Shown here: positions 8,267 to 18,066 of the stretch, piece after piece
Layout of the letters: every line of letters begins with the position of its first letter
Position numbering within the stretch: the first letter of the stretch is position 1
Assembly: GCA_021298555.1 (NCBI GenBank)
Contig: JAJTGE010000019.1
Span: 1-64,000 of the forward strand
Length of the DNA stretch: 64,000 nt
DNA from: Oxalobacteraceae bacterium
GTDB lineage: Bacteria; Pseudomonadota; Gammaproteobacteria; Burkholderiales; Burkholderiaceae_D
Direction of reading: 5' to 3'
Notes under the pieces: generated by a model
The model's input: only the letters and a program-made list of their open reading frames with translations
The model's database searches: none
What the model was told of the DNA's origin: nothing
Translations under genes and position numbers: made by a program

Positions 8267-9820
8267 TTACAATTCGCGTAATCGAAAGCGTTGTATCTTG
8301 CCGGTGGCTGTTTTAGGTAGGTCACCGACAAACACGATTTCACGCGGATATTTATGTGGTGCGAGGCGAGTTTTCACAAATGATTTTAAGTCGACTTCTA
8401 TGGTGCTGGTGTCGTGATTCGGGTCGCGCAATACAACGTAGGCAATCGTTTTAATCAGGCCTTGGCTATCGGGTTTTCCTACTACAGCGCATTCCAGCAC
8501 GGCCTCATGTCCCATCAATGCAGATTCCACTTCTATGGGAGAGACATATTGTCCACTCACTTTAAGCATGTCATCACTACGACCGGCATACACGTAGTAA
8601 CCCTCATCATCGAGTAAATATTTGTCACCACTTTTTACCCACGGGCCCTGAAAGGTACTCATCGATTTAGCACGATCAGTCCAATACAAATGGGCTGCGC
8701 TGGGGCCTTTAATATACAGATCACCTACATTTCCCACCGACACGGGATTACCTAAATCATCGCGTAATTCCACTTCATAGCCAGGTACCGGTGTACCCGT
8801 GGTGCCATAACGCACCTTGCCTGATCGATTGGATAAAAAGATATGCAGCATCTCCGTCGAACCCAGGCCATCCAATACATCGCAGTCAAACTGCGCACTA
8901 AATTTTTCGCCTATTTCGCGCGGCAGTGCTTCGCCAGCAGAGGCACATAAGCGTAAAGCAACTTGGGACTTTTTTGGTAAATCAGCTGCCGCCAGCATGG
9001 CCACATACAGCGTGGGTACACCATAAAAAACAGTGGGGTGATGCTTAATCAATCGCTTAAATACAGAAGCTGGTGTAGCTCGTTCTGCCATTAGCAACGT
9101 CGTTGCGCCAACGGAGAGTGGAAAGGTCAGCGCATTACCCAAGCCATAGGCAAAAAATAATTTTGCCGCAGAAAAAACCAGATCATCTTCGTTTAAATCC
9201 AATATGGGTTTGCCATATAACTCGGCAGTCCAGTACAAGTTGGCATGTGTATGTACAGCACCTTTAGGTTGACCGGTTGAACCACTAGAGTAAAGCCAGA
9301 ATGCGAATTGATCGGCATGAGTATCAGCATGGTGATCCATAGCAAGTACATTAGCATTGAGTAACGCACTCATAGCAATTTCGCTGTGGCTTTGATCATG
9401 ACTTGATACAACGATGGGGATAGTCCTTTCTGACTGCGCCACTGCATCTTTAACAGTGCTCAGCAGCGATGCAGAGGCCAAAATCAACTTGGCGTCGCTA
9501 TGCTGAATCATGTAAGCGTAGTTATCTGCAGGCAGTAGTGTATTTACCGGAACGGGAATCACACCAGCAAACAACGCACCTAAAAACGCAATCGGCATGT
9601 CTATGCTGTCATGCATAACAAGCAGTACTCGTTGTTCGGGTTGTATACCTTGCGCTAACAGCCCTGCTGCAAACTGACGTACTTTGAGATCAAGCTCGCC
9701 ATAGCTAATTTCGTTGTGGTCATCGCGAAAGGCGAGCTTATGTTTTCTGTTCTGATTAAGCGTCAGAATATGATGCGCGAAGTTAAAGCGCTGGGGTAAA
9801 TCAGCGTGTTCTGCGGTCAT
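8267..9820 (-). CDS. bclA: Benzoate-CoA ligase
   Basis: A 517-residue acyl-adenylate ligase that activates benzoate to benzoyl-CoA using ATP and CoA, the entry step of the pathway. Visible motifs are the P-loop-like LYSSGSTGQPKGAVHTH (about 177-193), VFSAAKLFFAYGLGNALTFPLSVGA typical of benzoate-CoA ligases, DGLGSTEMLHIFLSN, the YVYAGRSDDMLKVSGQYVSP hinge and catalytic Lys in TGKIQRF near the C terminus. It lies between boxD (79 bases upstream) and the hydrolase gene. The whole cluster supports benzoate rather than another aryl acid as substrate. Confidence 0.9.
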   Translation of the reverse strand: MTAEHADLPQRFNFAHHILTLNQNRKHKLAFRDDHNEISYGELDLKVRQFAAGLLAQGIQPEQRVLLVMHDSIDMPIAFLGALFAGVIPVPVNTLLPADNYAYMIQHSDAKLILASASLLSTVKDAVAQSERTIPIVVSSHDQSHSEIAMSALLNANVLAMDHHADTHADQFAFWLYSSGSTGQPKGAVHTHANLYWTAELYGKPILDLNEDDLVFSAAKLFFAYGLGNALTFPLSVGATTLLMAERATPASVFKRLIKHHPTVFYGVPTLYVAMLAAADLPKKSQVALRLCASAGEALPREIGEKFSAQFDCDVLDGLGSTEMLHIFLSNRSGKVRYGTTGTPVPGYEVELRDDLGNPVSVGNVGDLYIKGPSAAHLYWTDRAKSMSTFQGPWVKSGDKYLLDDEGYYVYAGRSDDMLKVSGQYVSPIEVESALMGHEAVLECAVVGKPDSQGLIKTIAYVVLRDPNHDTSTIEVDLKSFVKTRLAPHKYPREIVFVGDLPKTATGKIQRFRLREL

Positions 9821-9899
9821 GCGTTTATCTCCTCCAGCCGGCTTGATTTTTTATGTGCCTGGCTTTGTATCAAAGCTGTTTTTTCAAGCTATTAAATTT

Positions 9900-11468
9900 T
9901 TACATAGTCAATGGGGTGCTGTGCTTGGTGAGTAGTTCGAGTACCGACGCGGGAGCTTGTATTGCGCTCTTACGGTGATAAAAGTTCAATGCACGTAGTC
10001 CACCCAGTTCTTCGCCTCCACCAGCGCGGCCAGGACCACCGTGTATGGAGACAGGCATGACATTGCCATGACCAGTGTGGGTCTTGCCAACCTCAGGGCT
10101 CACTACATGCACGCGACCGTGGGATGCGGCTAACTGCTCGGCCACATCAGCCATCCATGGAGTGTCAGCGCTATAAACAGAGGCGACTAATGAACCCTGG
10201 CCACGATGCGCTATGTCGATAGCATGGCCGGCATCACGATAACCAATCAGGCTAGCGACAGGACCAAATACTTCGTAACGATGTATTTCAACAGCAGCGT
10301 CGGCATCACGCACACCTAACAGTGTGGGTGCTACGCAGGCAGACTGGGCATCGGCATCAATCAGTGGCTGAGCAGCGCCATCAAATAACACACTCGCTTC
10401 TGATTTAAGACGGTGCAAACCTTCTTGCACGCTATTGAATTGATCGCGGCTAACTAAAGCGCCCATAGAAGTTTCTGGATTGCGTGGATTACCCACGCGT
10501 ATGGCCGCGAGTTTACCTGCTACGGCTTCGGCTACCGCATGCATATAGGCTTTGGGTACGAGTGCACGACGTGGGGCAGTGCAACGTTGCCCACTTTTAA
10601 TCGTCATGTCGCGCGCAAGATTATCGACAAACAAATCAAACGCGGCAGTGCCGGGTGTAGCGTCTTCACCGAGTAAGGTGACATTTAAACTATCAGCCTC
10701 TATGTTGGCACGTACTGAGTCGCGAGCAATTGCCGCATGCGCACGTATTGTTGCAGCAGTATCGGCAGAACCTGTAAACGAGAGCACATCAAACGGTGTT
10801 AATGCATCGAGCAATCCCGTTGAGTTACCGCATACTATAGACAGCGCTCCTTTAGGCAGCACACCAGCAGCAATCACATCACTCACCATGCGATGCGTAA
10901 GCCATGCTGTAACCGTAGCAGGTTTAATGACAACGGGCACACCTGAGAGCAGGGCAGGCGCTGCTTTTTCCCACAAGCCCCAGCTCGGAAAATTAAACGC
11001 ATTGATAAATAGTGCTAAGCCTTTAATAGGCACCATCACATGTTGAGATTGAAATAGCTGATCTTTAGAGAGGCTGGCAGCGGCTCCATCGGTGAGTGTC
11101 TTTGCATCCCCTAAGGCCGCACCAAGTTTTGCGTAAAAACCAAGCGTAAACAGACCACCTTCAATATCAACAGCCGAATCATTTTTGATCGTGCCCGAAT
11201 TTGCCAGAGAGATAGCGTAGTACTCATCGCGATTGGCTTGCAGTACTTTTAAGGCGTCTGCCAGCATGGCCGCGCGCTGCGCATAAGTCATGGCTTGTAA
11301 TGCGAGGCGACCATCGTTACGCGCGAATGCAAAGGCTTCCTGCAAACCCTTTGCAGCGCCACCGGTGCGGGCGAGTGCTTCGCCCGTTACAGGGTCGAGC
11401 AAGGTGTGGACTGCCTCGGCTTCTGGTTGCCATTGGCCGCTTAAATAATTATTGAGTAACGATGTCAT
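9900..11468 (-). CDS. boxD: 3,4-dehydroadipyl-CoA semialdehyde dehydrogenase BoxD
   Basis: A 522-residue aldehyde dehydrogenase of the BoxD/PaaZ-N type that oxidises 3,4-dehydroadipyl-CoA semialdehyde to the acid with NADP+. It has FINAFNFPSWGLWEKAAPALLSGVPVVIKPA (cofactor region), SFTGSADTAA, catalytic Glu in NIEADSLNVTLLG, and catalytic Cys in KSGQRCTAPRRALVP. The conserved C-terminal string is SIHGGPGRAGGGEELGGLRALNFYHRKSAIQ. It is the first gene of the leftward unit, divergent from boxR with 277 bases between the two chosen starts. Confidence 0.92.
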   Translation of the reverse strand: MTSLLNNYLSGQWQPEAEAVHTLLDPVTGEALARTGGAAKGLQEAFAFARNDGRLALQAMTYAQRAAMLADALKVLQANRDEYYAISLANSGTIKNDSAVDIEGGLFTLGFYAKLGAALGDAKTLTDGAAASLSKDQLFQSQHVMVPIKGLALFINAFNFPSWGLWEKAAPALLSGVPVVIKPATVTAWLTHRMVSDVIAAGVLPKGALSIVCGNSTGLLDALTPFDVLSFTGSADTAATIRAHAAIARDSVRANIEADSLNVTLLGEDATPGTAAFDLFVDNLARDMTIKSGQRCTAPRRALVPKAYMHAVAEAVAGKLAAIRVGNPRNPETSMGALVSRDQFNSVQEGLHRLKSEASVLFDGAAQPLIDADAQSACVAPTLLGVRDADAAVEIHRYEVFGPVASLIGYRDAGHAIDIAHRGQGSLVASVYSADTPWMADVAEQLAASHGRVHVVSPEVGKTHTGHGNVMPVSIHGGPGRAGGGEELGGLRALNFYHRKSAIQAPASVLELLTKHSTPLTM

Positions 11469-11681
11469 GCGATCAGAGTCCTGTGATGGGTGATGAAATG
11501 CTGGTGTAACAGCACCTAGTTACAGCCATTATTTTTTCGGCAAGATAATACTGCATAGATAGCAGCTTCACGTGAATCTGCAAGGTTTTAGTATCTAAGC
11601 CATTGATTTATATGACTTAGCTGTACATGTCTGAGCTAACCCTAGCTAATGGCTGCGTCATTCAGTATTTCATTAATAACT

Positions 11682-11722
11682 TATAATGCAGTTAACTTCG
11701 ATACTAAATGCAATATCTTGCA
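11682..11722 (+). promoter_or_regulatory. boxR promoter -10 and candidate BoxR operator
   Basis: TATAAT (11682-11687) runs into TGCA (11687-11690). About 27 bases past the start of the -10 element there is TGCA-N6-TGCA (11709-11722, within AATGCAATATCTTGCAA). The same TATAATGC plus downstream TGCA-N6-TGCA layout occurs before boxC. The related regulator BzdR is reported to bind TGCA repeats, so autoregulation by BoxR is a reasonable inference. No good -35 is visible here. Confidence 0.5.
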
Positions 11723-11739
11723 AGCGTCAACCCGATACA

Positions 11740-11805
11740 GTGATTATGGCTAGTGATACTGACGATACCGAAGTGATTATGGCTAGTGATACTGACGATA
11801 CCGAC
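11740..11805 (+). repeat. 33-bp tandem duplication at the boxR start
   Basis: Two adjacent 33-base copies (11740-11772 and 11773-11805) differ only in the last base. Each carries a GTG-ATT-ATG start-like segment and encodes VIMASDTDDT plus Glu or Asp. The duplication creates two equivalent candidate start codons (11746 and 11779) for boxR. Confidence 0.9.
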
Positions 11806-12648
11806 AAAGATCCTTTTTTGATTTCTCTCGGGGAGCGTCTGAAGCTTTTGCGAGCACGTCGTGGCTTAACGCGCAAAGCCTTGGCGCACATGGCCGATGT
11901 CTCTGAGCGCCACGTTGCCAATGTAGAGTCAGGCGTAGGAAACGCCTCGATACAGTTTTTGCGCCAGTTGAGCGCGGTACTTAACTGCTCCTTGGCGGAG
12001 ATGACAGGTGATGAAACCGCTTCGTCACCTGATTGGTTGATGATTCGCGAAATTCTTCGAGGTCGCAGCGATAGCGAACTCGCCAGGGCGAGGGCCTTAC
12101 TTGGTGAGATGTTTGATACACCAGCGAGTGAATACTCACGTCGCCAACGCATAGCCTTAATAGGTTTGCGAGGTGCGGGTAAATCCAGCTTGGGCGTACG
12201 CCTTGCAGCAAAATTGAGTGTGCCGTTCATAGAGCTATCGGCACAGATAGAAACTTTAGCAGGTTGCAGCATTGCAGAAATTCATGCCTTATACGGGCAG
12301 ACGGCTTATCGTCGCTATGAGCAGCGCGCATTGGAAGCCGTTATTCAACAATACACACACGCCGTTATTGCTACACCGGGCGGCATGGTGTCTGAGCCTG
12401 CAACGTTTAATTTTTTACTCTCGCACTGTTACACCGTGTGGCTGAAAGCCTCACCTGAAGAGCATATGGAGCGCGTACTTGCTCAGGGAGATAAACGACC
12501 CATGTCAGGTAATCGCGAGGCGATGGATGATCTCAAGCGCATCTTAGAAAGTCGTGCTCAGTTTTATTCAAAAGCAGACAAAGTGGTGGATACCAGCGGT
12601 TTATCAGCGCAACAAGCGTTTGCTGAATTACTGGAGCATGCGCTGTAA
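11746..12648 (+). CDS. boxR: BoxR: XRE regulator fused to a shikimate-kinase-like domain
   Basis: About 300 residues. An N-terminal lambda-repressor-type helix-turn-helix (GERLKLLRARRGLTRKALAHMADVSERHVANVESG) is followed by a linker and a C-terminal shikimate-kinase-like domain with Walker A GLRGAGKSSLG. This architecture is specific to BzdR/BoxR, which repress benzoate genes until benzoyl-CoA binds the kinase-like domain. It is divergent from boxD and followed 37 bases later by an SDR gene. The start is uncertain because of the 33-bp tandem duplication; ATG 11779, with GAAGTG upstream, is equally possible. The earlier ATG at 11686 overlaps a -10 element and is unlikely. Confidence 0.88.
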   Translation: MASDTDDTEVIMASDTDDTDKDPFLISLGERLKLLRARRGLTRKALAHMADVSERHVANVESGVGNASIQFLRQLSAVLNCSLAEMTGDETASSPDWLMIREILRGRSDSELARARALLGEMFDTPASEYSRRQRIALIGLRGAGKSSLGVRLAAKLSVPFIELSAQIETLAGCSIAEIHALYGQTAYRRYEQRALEAVIQQYTHAVIATPGGMVSEPATFNFLLSHCYTVWLKASPEEHMERVLAQGDKRPMSGNREAMDDLKRILESRAQFYSKADKVVDTSGLSAQQAFAELLEHAL

Positions 12649-12685
12649 ATTGTCGACCAGGTTGTTTCAATTACCTTAGGTATAT

Positions 12686-13390
12686 ATGAGCACTTACCAA
12701 GCATTAGTTCTCGGTTGCAGCGGTGCCATAGGCGAGGCCTGGCTGGCGTACTTTCAGTCTGATCCAGATTGCCATCGTGCTGTAGGTTTGTCGCGTAGTA
12801 GCACTCCCGCATTTGATCTGGAAAATGAAACCAGTATGGCCGAGTGCGCCGCTTTTTTGAGTAGCGAAAATGGGTCGCAACCAACAGGCCACTTTGCATG
12901 GATTATCGATGCTACTGGCGCGTTAACAATTAATGGTCAGGGGCCAGAAAAACGACTCGATGCGCTCAACGCGCAACAATTACTGAAACAATTTGAGATC
13001 AATGCTGTCGGTCCTGCGCTGCTGATTAAACATTTTTCACCTTTGTTAGCTATTCATGAGAGAGCTGTTTACGCCACCTTATCTGCGCGCGTAGGCAGCA
13101 TAGATGACAACTACAAAGGCGGTTGGTATGGCTACCGCGCTGCAAAAGCAGCACGCAACATGCTATTGCAAACTGCTGCAATCGAACTATCCCGCAAGCG
13201 GCGTTTGGCGGTCTTTGCTGCTTTACAGCCCGGTACAGTAGCCTCACCTCTATCGGCTCCGTTTGCTGCAGCCGATCACACAATCACACCCGAGGCTTCC
13301 GTCAGTCAGATGATGGCGGCGTTAAAAGAGCTACCCGCGACAGGTCGCGCCCATTTTGTGGACTACGCGGGTTTAAGCATTCCCTGGTGA
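12686..13390 (+). CDS. SDR-family oxidoreductase (CsgA-type)
   Basis: A 234-residue short-chain dehydrogenase related to the short C-factor/YbbO-like branch. It has a nucleotide motif GCSGAIGEAWL near residue 10, IIDATGALT in place of the usual NNAG region, FEINAVGPALLIKHF, Ser in TLSARVGSI, and the catalytic pair in WYGYRAAKAARN. LQPGTVASPLS is the loop after the catalytic helix. It lies between boxR and boxC on the same strand, so it may serve the benzoate pathway, but no known box step requires it. Start ATG 12686 has only a weak ribosome site. Confidence 0.72.
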   Translation: MSTYQALVLGCSGAIGEAWLAYFQSDPDCHRAVGLSRSSTPAFDLENETSMAECAAFLSSENGSQPTGHFAWIIDATGALTINGQGPEKRLDALNAQQLLKQFEINAVGPALLIKHFSPLLAIHERAVYATLSARVGSIDDNYKGGWYGYRAAKAARNMLLQTAAIELSRKRRLAVFAALQPGTVASPLSAPFAAADHTITPEASVSQMMAALKELPATGRAHFVDYAGLSIPW

Positions 13391-13459
13391 GGCTAACGAG
13401 CCCCTGATTGTCTAGTTAAGCCCAGAGTAATGGCGCCGGGGCACGCCTCAATTAAGCAT

Positions 13460-13521
13460 TTGATGGCCTTACTTAAATGCAATATAATGCGTTTTCTGAA
13501 GATTAATGCACCATATTGCAA
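13460..13521 (+). promoter_or_regulatory. boxCBA promoter with two TGCA operator elements
   Basis: A sigma-70-type promoter is visible: TTGATG (13460-13465), 17-base spacer, TATAAT (13483-13488). A TGCA-N6-TGCG element (13478-13491) overlaps the -10. A TGCA-N6-TGCA element (13507-13520, within AATGCACCATATTGCAA) sits just after the expected transcription start near 13495. The spacing matches the element before boxR. Repression by BoxR at these positions would block polymerase binding and escape; this is inference from position and motif. Confidence 0.6.
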
Positions 13522-13532
13522 CCGGGTGGCCC

Positions 13533-15200
13533 ATGAACCAAGCTGAAACTATCAACTTTGTTGACTTTGCGACTTCGCCCGAGCACTACCGTCATTGGAC
13601 CTTAGAGACCGAAGGCCCCATAGCGACACTGACCATGAAAGTCGATGAAGATGGTGGTCTGCGTGAGGGCTACAAACTCAAACTGAATTCGTATGATTTG
13701 GGTGTGGACATCGAACTCTATGATTCGATACAGCGAATTCGTTTCGAACACCCTCAAGTGCGTACCGTTGTTATTACTGGCGGCCGCGATCGTATCTTCT
13801 GCTCGGGTGCGAATATTTTTATGCTGGGCTTGTCGTCGCATGCCTGGAAAGTAAACTTTTGTAAGTTCACCAATGAGACGCGCAATGGACTGGAAGATTC
13901 CAGCCAGCATTCAGGTCTAAAGTTTATAGCTGCTGTTAACGGCGCCTGCGCTGGTGGTGGTTATGAATTAGCGGCAGCCTGCGATGAAATCATTTTGGTC
14001 GACGATAGATCGTCGGCGGTGAGTTTGCCTGAAGTTCCTTTGCTCGGTGTGTTGCCCGGAACCGGTGGCCTGACGCGCCTGACAGACAAACGCAAAGTTC
14101 GTCATGATCATGCCGATATTTTTTGTACTACGTCGGAGGGTGTGCGCGGGCAAAAAGCTAAAGACTGGAAACTCGTTGACGAGATCGCCAAGCCTGCAGC
14201 GTTTGTGCAGTTCGTACGAGATCGTGCGTTAGCATTGGCTGAAAAAAGCGATAGACCTACGGATGCTAAAGGTGTGCATCTAGCGCCGCTATCACGCCAA
14301 TTTTCTGATCATGGTGTTGAGTATGAATTCGTCAACGTCGCCATAGATCGTTTGGCGCGTACTGCGACAATCACAGTATCTGCTCCATCAGCTGCTCAAC
14401 CTGAAACCATCGCCGCCATAGAAGCTGCAGGCGTACATTGGTGGCCATTACAAATGGCGCGTGAACTTGACGATGCTATTTTGCATTTGCGTGCCAATGA
14501 AATCGATATCGGTACCTGGTTATTAAAAACAGCCGGTGACTCTGCCGCAGTCCTTGCGTGTGATGCGGTAATACTTGCTTACCAGTCGCATTGGTTGGTG
14601 CGTGAAACGATTGGTATGTTGCGCCGTACCTTAGCGCGTATCGATGTCTCTTCACGCAGTTTGTTTGCATTGATAGATGAAGGTAGTTGTTTCGCTGGCA
14701 CACTAGCTGAGTTGGCACTAGCGGCCGATCGCAGCTACATGCTGGCCTTGCCTGATGCACCGGACACTGCACCTGCGCTGCATTTATCTGCTATGAATTT
14801 TGGGCTGTTGCCCATGATTACAAATCAATCGCGCTTGTCCCGTCGTTTTTACGATGATGAAATTGAGCTTGCGGCTGCACGCGACACTATAGGAAAAGCT
14901 CTGGATGCTGATGCGGCGATGTCCTTGGGTTTAATTACTTCCAATCCCGATGATATTGACTGGGCAGACGAAATCAGAATGGCACTCGAGGAGCGCGCCA
15001 GCATGTCGCCCGATGCACTAACTGGCATGGAAGCAAATTTACGATTCAACGGCAAAGAAACGATGGCCACGCGTGTGTTTGGTCGTTTGTCAGCATGGCA
15101 GAACTGGATTTTCAATCGACCCAATGCAGTCGGTGAGTTAGGTGCTCTCAAAGTTTATGGCAGTGGTAGCAAAGCTAAATTTAATTTTGAGCGTGTATAA
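13533..15200 (+). CDS. boxC: 2,3-epoxybenzoyl-CoA dihydrolase BoxC
   Basis: About 555 residues, normal for BoxC, which opens 2,3-epoxybenzoyl-CoA hydrolytically to 3,4-dehydroadipyl-CoA semialdehyde and formate. It is a crotonase-superfamily protein. The N-terminal enoyl-CoA hydratase-like domain contains NFVDFATSPEHYRHW, VVITGGRDRIFCSGANIFMLG, FIAAVNGACAGGGYELAAACDEI and LPEVPLLGVLPGTGGLTRL. A second, more degenerate hydratase-like region follows (about 310-500). ATG 13533, with GGGTGG upstream, aligns with the family start; ATG 13506 lies inside the operator. It is first of boxC-boxB-boxA, with 26 bases to boxB. Confidence 0.93.
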   Translation: MNQAETINFVDFATSPEHYRHWTLETEGPIATLTMKVDEDGGLREGYKLKLNSYDLGVDIELYDSIQRIRFEHPQVRTVVITGGRDRIFCSGANIFMLGLSSHAWKVNFCKFTNETRNGLEDSSQHSGLKFIAAVNGACAGGGYELAAACDEIILVDDRSSAVSLPEVPLLGVLPGTGGLTRLTDKRKVRHDHADIFCTTSEGVRGQKAKDWKLVDEIAKPAAFVQFVRDRALALAEKSDRPTDAKGVHLAPLSRQFSDHGVEYEFVNVAIDRLARTATITVSAPSAAQPETIAAIEAAGVHWWPLQMARELDDAILHLRANEIDIGTWLLKTAGDSAAVLACDAVILAYQSHWLVRETIGMLRRTLARIDVSSRSLFALIDEGSCFAGTLAELALAADRSYMLALPDAPDTAPALHLSAMNFGLLPMITNQSRLSRRFYDDEIELAAARDTIGKALDADAAMSLGLITSNPDDIDWADEIRMALEERASMSPDALTGMEANLRFNGKETMATRVFGRLSAWQNWIFNRPNAVGELGALKVYGSGSKAKFNFERV

Positions 15201-15226
15201 ATTAATGATTCCTTCAAGGAGTAGTC

Positions 15227-16654
15227 GTGAGTTCTATTAACTACAGTGAAAAAATTCCTAATAATGTCAACCTCTCTGAGGATAGAACACTACAGCGTGC
15301 GCTAGAACACTGGCAGCCTAACTACTTGCAGTGGTGGCAGGATATGGGTCCCGATGGATCACAAGGTTTTGATGTGTATTTGCGCACAGCTGTAAGTACG
15401 ACGCCCGATGGTTGGGCTCATTTTGGTCATGTGAAGATGCCTGACTATCGTTGGGGTATTTTCCTTGCGGCGCAGGATCAACATCGTCAGATTCACTTCG
15501 GTGAGCACAAAGGCGAAGCTGCTTGGCAAGATGTGCCTGGCGAACATCGTGCCAATTTGCGTCGCATTATCGTGACTCAGGGTGATACCGAGCCTGCATC
15601 AGTAGAGCAGCAGCGTCATTTAGGTCTGACGGCACCGTCGCAATATGATTTGCGAAATCTTTTTCAGATTAATGTAGAAGAGGGTCGTCACCTGTGGGCG
15701 ATGGTTTATCTGCTGCATAAATATTTTGGTCGTGATGGTCGTGAAGAAGCGGAAGCACTACTGCACCGAAATTCGGGTGACCAAGATAACCCACGTATTT
15801 TGGAAGCATTCAATGAAGAGACGCCTGATTGGTTGGCGTTTTATATGTTTACGTATTTCACCGATCGCGATGGCAAGTTTCAATTGTGTGCATTAGCGGA
15901 GTCAGGCTTTGATCCGTTAGCGCGTACCTGCCGCTTTATGTTGACCGAAGAAGCGCATCACATGTTTGTCGGTGAATCGGGTATTTCGCGCACGATACAA
16001 AGAACCTGCCAAATTATGAAAGAGCATGGCATAGAAGATCCTGAGCAGGTTCGCATGCAGGGTGTGATTGATTTGCCGACGATACAACGCTATTTGAATT
16101 TCCACTTTAGCGTAACGATAGATTTGTTTGGTGCGGATCAGTCATCGAATGCGGCCACATTTTATAGCTCCGGTCTGAAGGGCCGTTATGAAGAGACTAA
16201 GCGCGACGATGACCATTTACTCAAAGGCGAGCACTACCGCATACTTGAAGTTCAAGGTGACAAGTTGGTAGAAAAAGAAAAGCCTATGCTGAATTCTTTA
16301 AATGAAGTTTTGCGTGATGATTACATCAAGGATTCTATTGCAGGCATAGGACGCTGGAATAAAGTGATAGAAAAAGCCGGCTTGTCATTCCGTTTGCAAG
16401 CGCCACACAAAGCTTTCAATCGTCACATTGGTACTTTCTCAGGTATGCGTATTTCTCCGGATGGTCGTGTGATTTCAGAAGCTGAATGGCAAGCGAATGT
16501 ACGCAGCTGGTTGCCTACCGAAGAAGATCGTGCGTATGTAGCGTCGCTGATGGGTCGTGTAGTTGAGCCAGGCAAGATGGCGAACTGGATTGCGCCTCCA
16601 CCGGTAGGCATTAATCGTCAGCCTATAGACTTTGATTACATACGTTTTAACTAA
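15227..16654 (+). CDS. boxB: Benzoyl-CoA 2,3-epoxidase, di-iron subunit BoxB
   Basis: A 475-residue class I di-iron oxygenase. It epoxidises the ring of benzoyl-CoA with O2 and electrons delivered by BoxA. The iron ligands are visible in two Glu/His motifs: [15 protein letters not shown] (about 150) and [14 protein letters not shown] (about 240). The N-terminal [17 protein letters not shown] and the C-terminal [21 protein letters not shown] are typical BoxB strings. It starts with GTG at 15227 behind AAGGAG. It lies between boxC and boxA with short spacers, so subunits are likely made from one transcript. Confidence 0.95.
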   Translation: MSSINYSEKIPNNVNLSEDRTLQRALEHWQPNYLQWWQDMGPDGSQGFDVYLRTAVSTTPDGWAHFGHVKMPDYRWGIFLAAQDQHRQIHFGEHKGEAAWQDVPGEHRANLRRIIVTQGDTEPASVEQQRHLGLTAPSQYDLRNLFQINVEEGRHLWAMVYLLHKYFGRDGREEAEALLHRNSGDQDNPRILEAFNEETPDWLAFYMFTYFTDRDGKFQLCALAESGFDPLARTCRFMLTEEAHHMFVGESGISRTIQRTCQIMKEHGIEDPEQVRMQGVIDLPTIQRYLNFHFSVTIDLFGADQSSNAATFYSSGLKGRYEETKRDDDHLLKGEHYRILEVQGDKLVEKEKPMLNSLNEVLRDDYIKDSIAGIGRWNKVIEKAGLSFRLQAPHKAFNRHIGTFSGMRISPDGRVISEAEWQANVRSWLPTEEDRAYVASLMGRVVEPGKMANWIAPPPVGINRQPIDFDYIRFN

Positions 16655-16668
16655 GCTCACTAGATCCT

Positions 16669-17892
16669 ATGAGCGCAAATGATGCCCAGGTGCTGATACA
16701 TCAGCACCTGATAGACCCCGAGGTGTGCATACGATGCAATACCTGTGAAGAGACATGTCCTATAGATGCGATCACACATGATGATCGTAACTATGTCGTT
16801 GACCCGTCTATCTGCAATGGGTGTAATGCATGTGTGCCACCGTGCCCCACGGGTTCTATCGATCATTGGCGTACCTTGCCCAAGTCCGCTGCGTATTCAG
16901 TTGCGGATCAACTCACGTGGGATGAACTGCCAGCGCAACAGGAAGTCTCAGAGGAATCCTTAGCGAGTATCGTTACCGAAACACCGCCTCAGCATAATGC
17001 GGCTGTGTCAGCAACATCGCTTGCCGCGCCGTGGTCAGCAGAAAAGCCTCAGCTCAATCTGTTTGATATCCGTCATCCGGTAACAGCTACAGTAGTAGGA
17101 AATTATCGATTGACTGACGCTCAGGCTGAAAGTGATGTGCGACATATCGTTCTTGATTTCGGTAATCAAATTTTTCCTGTACTAGAAGGTCAGTCCATAG
17201 GCGTGCTTCCACCCGGTGTGGACGCGTCCGGTAAACCGCATTATTTACGTATGTATTCCGTAGCGAGCGCTCGCGACGGTGAGCGTGCGGGGTACAACAA
17301 TCTGGCGCTAACAGTGAAACGCGTCCTATTTGAGCGTGACGGTATGCCAGGTAAAGGGGTTGCATCGAATTATTTATGCGATCTAAACAAAGGCGACAAA
17401 GTTCAGGTGACGGGCCCGTTTGGTGATCGTTTCTTAATGCCCAACCATCCCGGTTCTAATCTGCTCATGATTTGTACCGGCACAGGTGCAGCACCTATGC
17501 GTGCGATGACAGAGTATCGTCGTCGTTTGTTAGCGCAATCCAAAGGGGTTGAAGGTCAATTGATGCTGTTCTTTGGAGCGCGCAGCCCTGCAGAATTGCC
17601 TTACTTTGGGCCGCTGCGTAAGCTACCTGCTAGTTTTATCGAACAGCATTTAGCTTTTTCTCGCGTCGACGGTGAGCCACGTTGCTATGTACAAGATAAG
17701 TTGCGTTTAGCGTCTGCGCGGGTGGCTGATCTTTTGCGAGGTGACAGCTATATCTACATCTGCGGCTTAAAAGGTATGGAAACAGGGGTTATGGACGCGT
17801 TGCGCGATATCTGCCGTTCAGCTCATCTAGACTGGGATGTTATGCATCCGATAATGGTCGCAGAGGGGCGTTTCCACGTTGAGACTTACTAG
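16669..17892 (+). CDS. boxA: Benzoyl-CoA 2,3-epoxidase, reductase subunit BoxA
   Basis: A 407-residue NADPH-dependent flavoprotein reductase that feeds electrons to BoxB. The N terminus holds two [4Fe-4S] ferredoxin motifs ([12 protein letters not shown] and [12 protein letters not shown], about residues 20-60). A ferredoxin-NADP+ reductase module follows: LRMYSVAS for [14 protein letters not shown], and the NADP-binding [22 protein letters not shown]. The C-terminal [12 protein letters not shown] is typical of FNR-like proteins. It follows boxB by 14 bases and ends the box operon; I see no clear terminator after it. Confidence 0.94.
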   Translation: MSANDAQVLIHQHLIDPEVCIRCNTCEETCPIDAITHDDRNYVVDPSICNGCNACVPPCPTGSIDHWRTLPKSAAYSVADQLTWDELPAQQEVSEESLASIVTETPPQHNAAVSATSLAAPWSAEKPQLNLFDIRHPVTATVVGNYRLTDAQAESDVRHIVLDFGNQIFPVLEGQSIGVLPPGVDASGKPHYLRMYSVASARDGERAGYNNLALTVKRVLFERDGMPGKGVASNYLCDLNKGDKVQVTGPFGDRFLMPNHPGSNLLMICTGTGAAPMRAMTEYRRRLLAQSKGVEGQLMLFFGARSPAELPYFGPLRKLPASFIEQHLAFSRVDGEPRCYVQDKLRLASARVADLLRGDSYIYICGLKGMETGVMDALRDICRSAHLDWDVMHPIMVAEGRFHVETY

Positions 17893-18066
17893 CAAAGTAA
17901 TTTGACCACTTGACAAGTAGGGCTATACTTCTCAGGGCAATGCCTATCGCCTTACCATGGCAATCGTCGTACAGTTGCGCTGACACATCACAACTCTTGC
18001 ACTAACCAGCGCTTCATTTATGTGCCTCGACGAACTATAAAAATTAAACGAGAGAAGCGCAGTCTG

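Noticed and set aside
10552..11046. 164-codon frame on the plus strand within boxD
   Set aside because: Antisense shadow of a well-supported gene; composition is that of reversed codons.
11686..11745. Upstream ATG of boxR at 11686
   Set aside because: It overlaps the TATAAT box and would translate through the operator; conserved protein starts later.
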